Assembly: GCF_032062135.1 (NCBI RefSeq)
Contig: NC_092859.1
Span: forward strand, 31,191,419-31,255,418
Length of the DNA: 64,000 nt
Source of the DNA: Pyxicephalus adspersus
Lineage: Eukaryota > Chordata > Amphibia > Anura > Pyxicephalidae
Reading direction: 5' to 3'
The notes beneath the pieces are model-generated. The model worked only from the letters and a program-made list of their open reading frames with translations, had not been told where the DNA came from and did no database searches. Positions 1-12,839 of this stretch are shown here, one piece after another. Position numbers and translations under genes: made by a program. Numbering within the stretch: position 1 is the stretch's first letter; every line of letters begins with the position of its first letter.

Positions 1-59
1 TGATTAGAAGGCGATACATTGACACAGAGTGATTTTTTAGTATTTTGTTCAGAATCTTT

Positions 60-135
60 TTTTTCTAGGTTTTTCTCCTTTAAAATTGGGTGCGTCTTAT
101 AGGCCGGAGCGTCTTATAGTCCGAAAAATACGGTA
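60..135. mobile_element. terminus of a DNA-transposon-like repeat (GTCTTATAGTCCGAAAAATACGG type)
   Basis: The segment reads GCGTCTTATAGGCCGGAGCG and then CGTCTTATAGTCCGAAAAAT ending ACGGTA. Read on the other strand it is TACCGTATTTTTCGGACTAT, a sequence I recognise as the end of a widespread vertebrate repeat. Only one end is seen, so class and length are not determined. Confidence 0.45.
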
Positions 136-200
136 TATATTTTTATTTTTTTTTTTTTTTAACAATATCAGGACATAAACAAATGCAATTTGAGGAAAAC

Positions 201-1302
201 TAAGTACACCCCATTGTTTAATAGAATGTGAAACCACCTATAGCAGCTATACTTTTATTCAGTTCATTGAGATTTGCAGTTTTTGTTTTAGGAACAGCTC
301 TCTTAAGCCACCACTACCACATTTTGATCAGGTTGAGGTCTAGACTTTGACTGGGCTGTTGCAACATCTTGACTACTTTCTTTATTAGCCATTCTATTGT
401 ATATTTGCTGGTGTCTTTATGATTATTGTCTTGTTCTATGGCCGGCCCAGTTTTGGCCAAGTGTTAGCTGTTGCACAAATGTCCTAACATTTGACTCCAA
501 AATACTTTGGTATATAGTTCATGGTCGACTCAATGACTGCAAGGAGCCAATGTTCTGTGGCTGCAAGATGAGCCCAAATCATCTCTCCACCACTGTGCTT
601 GACATTTGGTATGAGGTGTTTATGATTATATGAATAAATTGTTTGGTTTTCACTAAATGTGGTGCTGTGCATTATGGTTAAACATCTTCACTTTGGTCTT
701 ATCTCTTTAAAGGACATTTAACATGCTAACCGAAGACTGTAGAGTGTGAAGAATAGTTTTTTTTTTGAAATTTTTTTTTTGCAATTTCTCTGCACAGTCT
801 GACCTTTGCTTGAACATTCAGTCCTAAGAAGATGAGATAGCGGTCTTGAATGTGTTTTTTTTTTGGTGAATACCTTTTCTCACTGTAGAATGATGGACTT
901 CAAATTGTTTAGATATAGCCTTATACCCTTTCCCAAAATTGATGGGCAGCAACAACTACTTCTAAAAAAGTAATTGTTAATATATTTTCTTGGAAATTTG
1001 TTAACACACCCCTGAATGTTCCATACCCACAAACTGCCAAAACTTATGGTTATACAGAGGTGGTCACATTTGGTGATGATCAAATAATCAGTAGCAGTAA
1101 GATTTACAGCTGCTAATTATGTATTAATCAGTAGCAATAGATCAATTAACCAGTAGAGGGTAAGTAGCAGTTAAGAGCTCCAATCAAATGCATCATGTGC
1201 ACCTCTAAGGTAAGGGTGTATTTTGACAGCCTTTGTTAAATAAATAATGACATACTGTAGTTTAATATGTCAGGTGATTTTTTTCTGAGGGTGTATTTGC
1301 TT
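201..1302 (-). mobile_element. degenerate Tc1/mariner transposon
   Basis: The segment is flanked by short inverted ends (AAGTACACCC near 203 and GGGTGTATTTGCTT near 1289). Its minus strand resembles a Tc1-type transposase gene throughout. The clearest piece is at 484-672, where the frame reads HKHLIPNVKHSGGEMIWAHL and later AVIESTMN, the region just before the catalytic DDE triad's middle part in Tc1 proteins. Frames shift repeatedly and stops interrupt it, so it cannot encode an active enzyme. Length is about 1.1 kb, shorter than a complete element of about 1.6 kb, so part has been deleted. Confidence 0.8.
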
Positions 1303-1624
1303 AATTTTAAGACCTGCTAATCACCAGATGATGTTTTATTATGTCCTGATATGCAAAACTCCAGAATTAAAAGAGGGGGTGCTTTATTTTTCATGTGACT
1401 GTACACATATACATCATACATATTTGGATGATTCCAGTAAGAGCTGGCCATCTTACACATGGCACTCCCATGCACTCCCACTCCTTATACATGTCAATTC
1501 CCACCCCAACAGCATGCGTGCATATGAGTAATTCTGAAAAACTCCAAGTGCAAGAACAGTCTAACAGCTGAAAAAAAAAGCTGAAACAAAGTTTTTGTAG
1601 ATGTTCACGTAAATAGTTTCTCAC

Positions 1625-1794
1625 CTTGTCCTGGTTCTCTTTGTTTCTATAACACAAGTTTGCAATCAGACGAATAAGATGAGCTTTAAAGCCCACAACA
1701 GCATGTGTGAGGTCACTGCCCAGGCTTGCAGTATGAGTAGAGGTAAAAATGTTCTTACTTTGTTTACCAGCGAGATGCGTCAAACGTAGCGTGT
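1625..1794 (-). CDS. atxn10: ataxin-10, exon 9 (last exon in the window)
   Basis: A 170-nt exon: two bases completing Asp and 56 codons, ending in phase 0. It encodes TLRLTHLAGKQSKNIF and later GFKAHLIRLIANLCYRNKEN then QDK. The human equivalent is GFKSHLIRLIGNLCYKNKDN followed by QDK. This is the most conserved block of the family. The acceptor is TTTTTGCAG|AC and the donor GACAAG|GTGAGA. The reading frame must continue in exon 10, beyond the left edge. Confidence 0.98.
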
Positions 1795-3594
1795 CTGCAA
1801 AAAGACAAAAGATTCCAAATATCAAAATAAACATGTAAAAGCCAATCCATAAATTGAAATGAAATGTCTAGCAAGTTAAAGAAATGGATAAGGCTGAACA
1901 ATTTGTGTTGAATAAAGTAGAATGAGCAGAAAAAAAGTTAAAACCCCATGTCAGGATATTTTTACTATCTGTGCCCTGTCAGGCCCAGAACAGATTCAAA
2001 TTTTCTCTAACAGGAGAGCAGAAGTGTTGCACAGTCAGATGGTTTTTGATTCTTCTGTGCCTTCTTGTCTTAGTGATACACTTCCCTGCCTTTACTTTGA
2101 AGAGAAAATAGGGAAAAGAGGGAAATGTCCCAACCAGACTAACAGCTAGTAAACCCTGAGAGCAAAGTAACCATTACCTACAACATTGAAAAAGTGTGTT
2201 ATTGATTTAGCCTTTAAAAGCCATTTTGCATGACAGATAATAAAGTTATAATACAGAATTCCAAACCTTCATGGGGTACTAGTATTGAGTCTTTGTAGGA
2301 TATCCTAATGAGGTAAAGAAGGTTAGCAAATCAAAAAGGAATGACAGAAGTTATGGATAAGGACGGGAAGAATAGAAAGAGCAAAGCTAAAAAGGAAATG
2401 TAGGAAAAGGGAAAATGGGGAGCAACTAGGAAGGTAAAAAGAGGCGATTTTAAGGGACTGTAAAGTAAGGAAGCATCAAAACCAGGTTATAACAAACAAA
2501 ATACCCTGTTCACCCACCATTTAAAACTAAACGGGATGAGGCAGGGCTAAATCCCAAATTAGGTACATATAAAGTTCCATATATTTTGTGGATTCAAGTT
2601 GCCTCCAGGGCTGTGGATCTTTCGTGATCTTAAAAGTAAATGAAACACGGAGAGGGGAGGAAGAGGGAGCATCATCCCATTATTCCTGACCAGTTGTTTA
2701 TCAGTCTATCGTGACAAAATGATGAACAGGGGACCGCTGTATACATGCCAGATTTTAGCCCAAGACAAACACAACCATTTATCTCGAGAAAGAATCATCT
2801 GACGTGTGTATGAAGCTTTATGAAGACTGCACACTACTCAATTGACAATCCGAGTCAGTCATGCCAACAGTAATCAGGCATTCGTTTTAGAATTCAAAAT
2901 GATCATTTTTAAGTTTAAAATCCTAAGCCTATGTTATTGTTGTTTTTTTTGTTTTATTTATTAAAGAATTGCAAACATTGAATAGCCTTAAACAAAAGAC
3001 ACTACATAAAAAATGAAAGCAAGGAGGTTAAATTTATTTTTATCTATGAAGTATAAAGCAGACAATTAAAATAAAGTTTATATTACTAAAAAAAAAAAAG
3101 GTATAGAAACTAAAAAAATAAACACTTTTTCTCAAATATATTTTTAATCTGGATTAAGATTATGTATGAATGTCAAAATGCATAATAACTAAATGGATAG
3201 CTTGACGTCACCCAAGTAAAATACTGACTAGGCTTTAAACTTAATTATGATTTTCAGTGAAATAAAAAAAAAATTACAGTATGTTATAATTTTCTATTAC
3301 ATAATAAACTTATTTAAAGTGATTTAACTTTACATTGCTTTTGATTCATACTTCGGACTCCACAGCCCTGGTGGCCTCAGAGAGAATAATTAGAACATTA
3401 GGCCAGGATGCTGTAATTCAACACTGTATTTACCTTTTGGCTTGGACAACTTCACAGATCAAGTACTGCCTTGGATAAAAGTTCCTAATAGATTATTAGG
3501 CCAATAAAAGAAACATAACCAATTTAACACACCATACAATTGTTTCTAGTATTAAAACAGTTGTGTTATATTTTCCTATATTTCATTTACTTAC
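1795..3594 (-). other. atxn10: atxn10 intron 8
   Basis: AT-rich unique-looking sequence with several A and T runs (around 2941 and 3087). I see no gene, RNA or clear transposon in it. Confidence 0.7.
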
Positions 3595-3703
3595 CAACAA
3601 CTGTGTCCAATAACCCTGGACAGCTCTGTAAACAGGTCAGGTGTTCGGAGTCTGAGGTCATTTCACAGAGAATATCCAGAAGTCTGACTACAACAACAGC
3701 GTC
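3595..3703 (-). CDS. atxn10: ataxin-10, exon 8
   Basis: A 109-nt exon of 36 codons plus one base. It encodes DAVVVVRLLDILCEMTSDSE and ends SCPGLLDTVV. The human segment has IRLLDVLCEMTVNTE and FPGLLERVID. The acceptor is TTTCTGCAG|GAC and the donor GTTG|GTAAGT. It is the start of the C-terminal region that Pfam defines as the ataxin-10 domain (from family knowledge; I did not run a domain search). Confidence 0.96.
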
Positions 3704-3764
3704 CTGCAGAAACAGGATAATGAACCTAAACACTTTCTAAATACAGAAATATTATTGGACATTA

Positions 3765-4255
3765 TTTATATAGCGCCGACATATTACACAGTGCTGTACA
3801 TTAAAAAGGGGTTGCAAATAACAGATTGATACAAACAATAAAACAGGAGGAGAGGACCCTGCTCAGAAGAGTTTACAATCTAAGAGGAGGTTGCACACAA
3901 AAGGAGCGGGGATATAGATTAGTGGGTAAGCAGTGAGGGTTAAGAGACAGAAGAGGACAGGTAGGCAAGTTTGAAAAGATAGGTTTAAAGAACCCTTTTA
4001 AATGTGTAAAAGGTAGGAGCAAGCCGAATATGATGAGGAAGACCATTGCAGAAAGTCGGGGCAGTCCTAAAAAAGTCTTAAACCCGTGCATGTGACAACA
4101 ATATGAGTGAGGAAGTCTCTAGTAGGTCATTGCAGGAGTGAACAGAGTGATTGGAGAAGTATTTTTCTATCAGGGTGAAAAGTAAGTGGGCCAAGAGTTG
4201 TGGGGAGATTTGAAGGGAAAGCACAGGAGCTTGAATTTAATGCGAAAAAAGAACA
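3765..4255. repeat. interspersed repeat with AGCGCYNACATATTACACAGTGCTGTACA end
   Basis: The left end reads TATATAGCGCCGACATATTA then CACAGTGCTGTACATTA, the signature end of a repeat group that also appears in the SINEs at 37511 and 39217. Downstream sequence (GAGGACCCTGCTCAGAAGAG, TTTACAATCTAAGAGGAGG and purine-rich text to about 4255) looks like the body of a longer element. It fills almost all of intron 7. No intact coding frame is visible. Confidence 0.55.
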
Positions 4256-4277
4256 TATGCTACATTGACCACCTTAC

Positions 4278-4443
4278 CTGGTCATCACTGTGTTCAGGGG
4301 TAGCCAGTTTCAAAACAGCTTTGCACTGACTCTGAAAACATTCGGAGAGAAACTCTGCTGTCCCCTGTAAGCTTGCCAGTTCTTCCGCACTTAGCTGATT
4401 CTTGTCACTCACTTTTGACATTATCAATTCTAAAAGAACCACC
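4278..4443 (-). CDS. atxn10: ataxin-10, exon 7
   Basis: A 166-nt exon: one base completing Arg and 55 codons, ending in phase 0. It encodes VVLLELIMSKVSDKNQLS and later CKAVLKLATPEHSDDQ. The human protein has VTLLDLMIAKITSDEPL and CKTVLKLASEEPPDDE. The acceptor is TTTCCTTAG|G and the donor GACCAG|GTAAGG. The exon sits only 574 bp from exon 8, the shortest intron found here. Confidence 0.97.
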
Positions 4444-5833
4444 CTAAGGAAACAGATTATATTGTATTACTCTGTAAATGGTATTTGAAATACTACCCAG
4501 AATAAACTGCAAAACATATGGCAAATGACAATTTCAATTAGCAACATATACACCCAAAATGTTATTTTGGGTTACTGTTTGAACCCTGGTATAAAGATTC
4601 AAGGAGCCAAGTCATTTGTGCTGCAAGCCTTTAAGGATTTCAGGTTCTCCTACTGAGAAGCCACAAGAGTAGCTTTTCAACCATCCCAACCACATATATT
4701 TTTATGTCTCAGGGTAACATTAAAAATAATTACTTCAGGGTAATTGTTGAGAAAGGTACCCCGTTATATTGGTGGCAATAAGGGAGAAGAGCCCCCTTAC
4801 ATTGTAGGTCAGTAGAGAAAGACCACTCTTACATTGGTGGTCTCAAGGAACAAAGTCCCCTTATAGACAGCTAAAAAAAAGTTCATTCACCCACTATTTA
4901 GGAAACCCATAGGAACTTCTTGAAGAAATCTATGATTCCATGCACTGTTTGACTAAGACTATACTCAAGGGTGCAGGCTAGAGTTTTTCTGAGGAACATT
5001 GGATTTCTCCCTGGAGACTTTTTGCATCTGATATAATATACTGTAAACAGGCCTCAAAAATGTAATTAGATGTATCACATGTTTGGTGTGATAATATTTT
5101 TCCTGATAGTTTTAACATTATAGTATTTCCCCCTGGGATAATATACATTTCATTTGAAGTTTATACTTGTTTTTATTACCAGAAATAGAAAAAGATTTGA
5201 CATAATAAAATCATTATGATTTTTGACTTGATACAAAAAAGGAACCAAAGGAACTGATAGACAATTATATTCCATGTAGGATTCTTTGAATCAAATTCCC
5301 AACTTTCAATTGAAATTGATGAATTATTTATGAGATTCTTTTCAATTTTCATCCAAAAAAAAAAAAATTTAGACAGCATGGTTAGACTTCAACTGTATGA
5401 CCAGAATAAGTTTAGGTGTTATTAGTCTATTTGCCAAATGGTCTACAGAGGTAGGTATTGTGATTCAAGCAATGAACAAAGATCAAGGAGTTCCAAGCTA
5501 AAAGTTTGTTTTTTGGAGCTCCATAAAGGAGGCGTAACTTTCAGTATATTGGCCTCCGCTATTTAGCTATTGGGTTGGAGTTTCCTTTTAGGTCAGCTAA
5601 ACCTCACACGCAGCAATGGCGCCAACCTGGATCCTGTAATCTCACATAAAGCGATGCCAGTTTGTGGCCAACATGTAATGTTTAGCAACCCGTTTAAAAC
5701 CATTACAGGCACGGAAGCGTGTACTTAGGAAACTTATGCCAGTTCTGAAACCACAATTTTTAAATGACGGCGAACAGGGTGCACATTGTGGCGGACTACA
5801 TGCATCAAGTTACAATGGTTTGCATAACGTTAC
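4444..5833 (-). other. atxn10: atxn10 intron 6
   Basis: Contains a short imperfect tandem stretch at about 4745-4868 with repeated CCCYTTACATTGGTGG-like cores. The rest is unique AT-rich sequence with nothing recognised. Confidence 0.6.
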
Positions 5834-5914
5834 CTGTCAGAGTGGCTCAGACAGGCATAAATCTGTTTTAGCAGCTCTGGGTACCTCAGGAAGCGGTCTG
5901 TGACAATCAGCTGC
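5834..5914 (-). CDS. atxn10: ataxin-10, exon 6
   Basis: An 81-nt exon too short to stand out as an ORF: one base completing Leu, 26 codons, then AG of a split Arg. It encodes QLIVTDRFLRYPELLKQIYA and ends LSHSD. This aligns with the human FLIITDLFLKSPELVQAMF segment. The acceptor is TTTCCTACAG|G and the donor GACAG|GTAACG, a weaker donor than the others. Phases match exon 5 (TT|G) and exon 7 (AG|G) exactly. Confidence 0.97.
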
Positions 5915-8900
5915 CTGTAGGAAATGAAGAATAATCAACATTTAAGAAGAATGTCATTTAGGGTAATGTTCGCAAAGACAAGAGTCACTCTATTCAAAGC
6001 TTTTGTTGCAGTAAATACAAGATGCTTAGAAGTTAGTTTTAACTATCTACCACTTTATCTATCTAACACTGCTTAGGTTAAAACAATAGGTCTAATTACA
6101 ATGGAAATGCGCATTCTTATTTCAGTCTTGGTGTCCTTTGTGCATTTCTAATAGATCAGTTTAATATAACAGCATAAACACTTTCATAAGTTTTCCTCTG
6201 TGCTTTCTAAACACAGACCAGCCAGTTATGTCTTTCACTGAGTAAGTCATACCTTGTTCTCCACAAATTTCTACAATAAGCCAGAACCAAATACCAGAAC
6301 CCTGTTACTTATAGAAACTTTGTACAATAGTGGGAGCCTGTAGTGGGAGGAGCCACTGGGTCCCATCTTCAACTCTGTACTCTGCATTAGCTATATGGAG
6401 CACAAGGATTACATCACTGCTCCTTCTAAAATAGCTGGGTTTGCTAAGGCATTTACAGCACACACAGCAGAGTTATATCCTTTGTGGATATTGAAGGATT
6501 TATTATTTTATTGTAAGTTTTTGTGCACATAACTTACTTTTAAAGACAAACTCCAACCAATATAAACTAACTTTGTTTAAGCATATACACCTCAAAAACA
6601 ACTTCCCTTAAAGCAGCCTTTCTTTTATACCTGGCAAATGTTCTTGTCCACACACCTGAATTATTATGACTTCTTTACTTCCAGAATTTTCAGGGAAAGT
6701 GCTGCAGATCTCATAGACCCCAGAATAGGGGCTGTGTCCCCATCTGCTCAATAATTAAACACAATCCCATGCTTTCTTTTTAAATGGCAAAGAGGAAGGC
6801 GGAGGCATGACCTCAGAGTTGGAGTCTATGAGACCTGCATAAGGAAAAGGAGGTATAACAAAGTAAGCTTATCTTGTCCACAGTTCAGCTTTAAATCATC
6901 AAGTCTTTAATTGTGCAGCAGAATTCTATATTTTCAGCGACTGTATATTTTGAATGATGGCATTGTTAAACTTTGCTATACCAACTGTTACGTAACTTTT
7001 AGTTTTACAAACTTGCTCTTCCATATTTTGTGTTTTTGTATTAAATACATATGTTTTTAAGTCAGCCACTAGACTGAGCTCTTAAAGGCTGTGTATCTAA
7101 TAAAAACTGTTGAGATCAGATATCAACATTAATATTACTTTCCATCTATCTTAAAAAGATTTTGAAAGAAGTATTTTTTGATGGATATGTAAACCCGAAT
7201 GGAACTGGGCAATAAAGGAGAAGTCTATCATGTCATGCCTATCTTTGTAAACATGTTTAATGTTATCCATGTGGTGACAGTCACCTTACTCTGATTTGAG
7301 ACAGAGCTGTGTAAACCTCAAGACTGAATGGCAAACTGTTTTCTTAAATGTATTTCTTCTGTAAACTTTGGTCTGGAGGTTAGCTTTATTAATAATTAAA
7401 AGGAGTCATGTGCCAAATACAATAAACTTAAATCTACTGATCACTGCTACAGGTGTGCTAAGGCACTAGCGATTCTACAAACAAAACATCTGCCCTGCTG
7501 TGTACAAGAAACTGGCTTTTTTTAAAGCTCATTCATTTAACTATGCCACTTTGTACAGATTTATTGTCTTGGAACGATATAAAGCTGAGAAGCAGAATCG
7601 TTTGTAAAGCCAACATTTTATTTTGTGGCTTAATGAGTAACTAGAATATAAAAGCCACTTGTGGTGGGGCTCAGAGGAAACACGCACAAGTGGTCCAGAA
7701 GCTGGAGATAAGCCGCTCTGATCTACCATTTAATACACCAGGATTAATATTCTTTCATAGATAAATGCTAGGTTCTGCCGCCTGTGAGGTTTCTAGGAGC
7801 TTTGAACTCTGTTTCAGCTATAAACAACTAATGGAAAATTATAATGAAAACACAAGCTGCTCTATTCTGTAGAGGACTTTGGTAACAAGCACAAAAGAAA
7901 GTCCTATAAATCTTTAGTTAAGTAAGCAGAATTAAAGGGAACCTGTCACAGAATAGCATAGAAAGATAGCATGTTATTTAGGGTACAGCTATCTTTTAAG
8001 GCAGAAGTCAAGAGAACATACATTGTGCCTAAGCAAAACACCCAGTTCATGCCTACCCAGTACACAAAAAATAAATAAATAAATAAAATTGTTTTTTGAA
8101 AGCTAGTATCAGTTGAAGGTTCCACCCCCAACACTCACATGCAGATCTCTGAAGCTTCAAAACCACTACCATTTTTATGTGGTGCCACTATTACAGCCCA
8201 AATGAACTTTACTTAGATTGGGGCCGAGATTTCAATCCAGTACAAAATACTTATTTCAACACAATTACAAAAAAAAGTAAAGCACATTAATTAGCGGTAA
8301 AGATTGCTACAGATCAAAACAATGTCTCAACTTCTATTTTTATGCAGCTGCTACACCACTGTTAATCACACTCCACACATGCAGATGGAAGGAAAGAACT
8401 AAGGGACCTCTGATAAACACTAAAGAGAAGAGGAAAGCTTAAGGGGACTCATTGTCTCCACTTACATTGAGCATGTGAGTACTTGATTTCTAGGCTGGCA
8501 TCCAGTTTGGTACAATACAACCATTGTCCACACCTTAACTTCAAAAATGGCTGAGAGGCGTTAGCGGGGTGTACATCTGTATGGCACGCTCGCCAAGTGC
8601 ACAGAACTGGCTCCCATTAAAAGGATGTGGAGATCTGGAAGTCCAGCCATGACTGTGATTATAACGGTCATGGAACAAGAACGTTCTCTCTCGATTCTTT
8701 TTGTGTTTGAAGTGGGAGGATTCTGTACTGCAAGCCATTCATTCAGGGAAAACCTTCGCTTGCATGTAATTCATCATTTCTTTTTCATCTTGGTAAAGGT
8801 ATTTCATAGGACCAACTGGAGGTCCCTGGAGTAAAAAGGATTAGGGCTACATTCTTTTGAAGCAGGTCTACCCAAACAAAACACAAAGCAGCATGAGGGA

Positions 8901-9581
8901 AAAACAGTGGGATTTGCATCTAGGCCATAAAGCTGCTTTATTGAAAAAGATATTCCTTATTAGCATTATATTATTTGAAGCTATAAGTCTTAAACTGAAT
9001 TGTAATAGCCACCAGTCTCAAAAAAAAAAAAAAAAAAAACACACATACTTTCATTACGTTGTTACAATTTTAGCGAGTTTTATGTCTGAACTGAAAGGTT
9101 CACTTTAAAGTGATCCTTGTCTATGGAAGTTTCTTTAAAAGCCTATACTTGAAGTTTAGATCACCTGGTTCAGCACAGCACAGATTTCTGTGTCATGTAG
9201 CAAGAGGTCGGCAAAAAGAAACCACCCAAAAGTGTTCAGCAGAATAAAGGTCAGGACAGGAGCTCTGTGCATGTCACTCACATTCTCCACACCAAACTCA
9301 TAAAACCATGACAATATACAGATGGTGCAGTACCAATCTCCAGCTAAAACAGAAAATTGTCCTCCCCAAACTGTTACCAAATGTCTTTGTATGCTGTAGC
9401 ACAAACAGTACCCTTCACTGAATACATCAGAACTCAATAATGTGGAGTGGTATTCACATACCTTTGGCCCTAGTTTAGGACAATGAAAAGGTCATAACAA
9501 AGTGATTTTAAAAAAGTGACGATGAAGCTTAAGAAAATGTTATAACATAAGGAAAGTTTATGGTTAGCAAGAAACACATAC
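5915..9581 (-). other. atxn10: atxn10 intron 5
   Basis: Mostly unrecognised AT-rich sequence. A short AAAT tetranucleotide run lies at about 8069-8088 and an A run at 9020-9039. A fortuitous exon-like frame at 9.2 kb was examined and rejected (see the rejected list). Confidence 0.6.
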
Positions 9582-9746
9582 AACCAGTCAGTATTTGGCC
9601 TCTTCGTGTAGGATGTGATTACACTAACAGCAATCTGGAGATTCGCAGGCACCATGAAGTCCGCCATTTTGTCTTCCCCTATACAAGTGAAAAGCACCAT
9701 GGAACCATATGTAGAAACTTTTTCATCTTCATGTGTCAAGCAGCTT
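9582..9746 (-). CDS. atxn10: ataxin-10, exon 5
   Basis: A 165-nt exon: one base completing Leu, 54 codons, and TT of a split Leu. It encodes SCLTHEDEKVSTYGSMVLFT and later NLQIAVSVITSYTKRP, ending TDW. The human protein has SCLNH, YSSMILFTS and NLNIAIDVIDAYQKHP in the same order. The acceptor is TCTGTTACAG|AAGC and the donor TGGTT|GTATGT. An open reading frame runs past the donor into the intron, so the splice site rather than the ORF end defines the boundary. Confidence 0.97.
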
Positions 9747-11694
9747 CTGTAACAGAAATCGATAAAATATGATATTTAGGAATAACTCCACTATGCCTCA
9801 CATACAGTTATGTGAAAAAGTATATTTTAATTGACTTTTCAACATATTTAAATAGGCAAACATTAGGTATTTATTCAAACATACCTTTAGAAAAGGGTGA
9901 TATACTTAAAAAAAACAAAAAAAAAAACTAAATATTTCCTTTTCATTCTTTTATTTAACAAAATTATTAGATGTCAGAGGGTACTGTGAAAAAATAGGAA
10001 TATCAGTGGATACATAGGCTACAGTTCCACCTCTATTTTTTGTATACATTTTCCTAAACTATCTTGACATTTCATGCATTCACGCATGTTCCATTTCTGA
10101 CCACTCTTACATGCAAATCTAGGTTTAGGTTATAGCAAAACAATCATACCACAATCATACCAACTGATTGACAAAGAAATATCAATACCAGGATCTATTT
10201 TACCCTCTGCGAGGACAGCAGTAGTTGCCATGCTTGTTTAGAAACATACCTTGTGATTATCATGAATGGACATGGTTGTGATCCAATTGTTATTGTAGAA
10301 AACATGATCTTAAAACTAAAATTGCATACTGTCCAATTAGTCCTAAAATAAAAAGCTAGTTTACAGATTGCAGATGTCTAGGTGTTATGGTAAGGTTTGT
10401 ACCAGATTGATAAAAGCTTGGTTTAGTACCAATAATGTCTCACCAATACAATGTCTTACAAACATACATTTTCTTTTCATGTGGTAATCATATTGTAACT
10501 CATCTTTTAGCTGGTGTCCTTAAAATGTAAGATGTTGATAAAGGATTATCAATGGTCAGCATCGGATAAGGACTGACCACTGTCTGCAGTCTTGTGAAAT
10601 TTAAAATGGCTCAATGTCTATTCTGGACTTTCCACCAGAAATTGCAAAATGCAATGTGTCTGACTATCTGCCAAAGCCATCAGATCTGAACAAGATGGAG
10701 CTCCATGGAATTGCAACATACTCTTATAACATCAAGTTATTTTGTTATTGCATGGTAACATCTATCTTGTCTTATATAATAAATAATATACTTTTTATTT
10801 TTTTCCTGCAAGTCTCTGTGTTATCTTTCTCTGTACACCTCAAAATAAAGCCAAAAATATTCATATTATTGATATATTATTCATGTCACTCTTCATAGAC
10901 ACATCCTATCTGTGATATAATATTAACTATGGAGAAATAACACCAGTCTTCATTCAATAAAGAGTAACATGGGAGGCGAAACACCCATCTTTCCTTTCCA
11001 AATATGCTGCTTCAATTTTCCATTAGTGCTGGCCCTGTGTGATCCAGGTACTTGATCTCGTCTAATGAAATGTATTAATGTGTTAACACTGGCTGATCTT
11101 ACCTTCACCAGAGATTCTATGTCCTAGTGCCTATGCCTATAGATCTGTAGTCAGCTAAAAGAACCTAGAATTTTCTAAAAAAAAGGGCAAATATTTTATC
11201 CCTGATGACATAAGAAAGCTATTCACTTATTTTGGAATCATCTGTTCTTAAAGGGTAAAGTTAAATCTCCCTAACAGGACAAAGATAGAAGAAAAAATTT
11301 TCATCTTAACCCCTTGCTACCAAAAGAAAGTTTTGATTTTACATACACTTTAGGAAATACCCCAATTAATGGCAAAACAGGAACTATGACAGGTATAGAA
11401 AAGCTCATGAAAAATACAAAGATCGCAGTGAATTTTATCACACTAAACAAGATCTATTCAGATCATACACCCAGCATTTTGTCTGCCCATTTTGAACCAC
11501 AGCAGGATACAGATAATACTTATCATTATCAAGATCACTTGTGCTCATTATACAGCTTACCTCCAAACATAGAAAGCAAATAAATCTTATCAGTAGAGGA
11601 ACACTTGGATTACAAGTTGCGCCCGCCACAAAATTGCTAATTATAAGACAGGGATTTAGTGCGCTAGATGGAAAACGGGCTTGTTCAGACTTAC
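9747..11694 (-). other. atxn10: atxn10 intron 4
   Basis: AT-rich intronic sequence without an identifiable repeat or gene. Short frames here lack splice context or similarity. Confidence 0.6.
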
Positions 11695-11791
11695 AGGAAG
11701 AGCTGTGGAAAAGCGTGGTTCCAGATTCTATTCTGGGAACCCTGGTTCCCTCCTGCGACATTGCCAAGAAATTGCAGGCCGCAGCGGAATG
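11695..11791 (-). CDS. atxn10: ataxin-10, exon 4
   Basis: A 97-nt exon: two bases completing Ala, 31 codons, and CT of a split Leu. It encodes AFRCGLQFLGNVAGGN and ends NHAFPQLFL. The human equivalent reads AFRCGLQFLGNIASRN and ends HAFPELFL, so this is one of the best-conserved exons. The acceptor is CCTTTTCAG|CATTCC and the donor TTCCT|GTAAGT. It is followed after 1.9 kb by exon 5, whose first base completes the Leu codon. Confidence 0.98.
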
Positions 11792-12839
11792 CTGAAAAGG
11801 CAACAGGACAAATTATTTCATTAAAACGGGAATAAAAAGTCTGATGCAGTTACGTGCCTACACCAAGAACAAGCTTTCAAGAAGAAATTTTCAGACATTA
11901 GTTATATATTTAGGCAAAAAAACAAGGCTTACATTTGCAGTTTACCAAAGCTTGGACACCAATGAATTTGAGACAATGGGTTCAAACTTTAGAAAGAATT
12001 TTAAACTTTTTGTATCAATTTATAGTATACCATTGATATCCAAGTCGTTTTGTAATTTATTATTACAAAATATCACCCTTTCATTCAACCTACAACCACT
12101 CTAACTTTAGGCAAAAAATGTATTGAAATTTGGCAGCCACCCATTGCCCTCCATATTATTAGGGACCCAATGTTCATTTAGTCTGGAGGGGAATTGTTAA
12201 AAAAAAAAAATTATAACCTACCCTATTCCTTGCATTCAACCCCATCCCACCCCCTCGGTACGATTCAGGTATACAGGACGGGTCCCACTAAAGTTCCATT
12301 AGGTTTGCATGATCAGACAGACCATTATTGCAGAAATAGAAAGGCGATGTCCATTCTGCAATAATGCATCTTACTGGCCTGATCTCTCTGGGTTTCTGGC
12401 CTAAAAGGTGAGCTGCGAATGGAGCTTTGGTGGCCATGGAAGCCTGGCAATTTAGGCTTCCCTTGCGTGTGCCGGGAGGAATGAGTTACATCATTACGGC
12501 ATGGCCAATCAAGATGGCTGAAGATGGTACAGAAGAAGAAGCAGAGGAGGATGATGTTGGTGCCCTGCACTGGTAAGTTGTGTAGATTTATTTCTGCTTT
12601 AAGTCAATTGAACATTTTCTGGTAGTTTTCTTGTCTCTGGAGAGCACCTACAGCACTAAATGGACCAAATGACATTAAAAGAAAATTGTGATAATTAAAA
12701 AATGAAGAAAACAGGTACAAGTTCTTTAAATTATCATTTTATGGAGTGGAGTTATTTAATATTTTAGTGATTGACAAGCGAGTTAGTAACCCACTCTACT
12801 CTACAGTGAATCGTGTAATTACAAATATATGCACTCATA

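Larger units (their letters stand above)
1..1624 (-). other. atxn10: atxn10 intron 9, 5' part
   Basis: Non-coding sequence downstream of exon 9. It contains a Tc1-like element (201-1302) and a second transposon end (about 60-135). In human ATXN10, intron 9 carries the ATTCT pentanucleotide repeat that expands in SCA10. No ATTCT tandem run is visible in these 1.6 kb; the rest of the intron is outside the window. Confidence 0.85.

Noticed and set aside
9156..9437. Minus-strand frame reading FLFADLLLHDTEICAVLNQ, at first sight like ataxin-10 exon 6
   Set aside because: No acceptor lies at the required place and the CAG|GTGATC donor gives the wrong phase. The true exon 6 was found at 5834-5914 with correct splice sites and better similarity.
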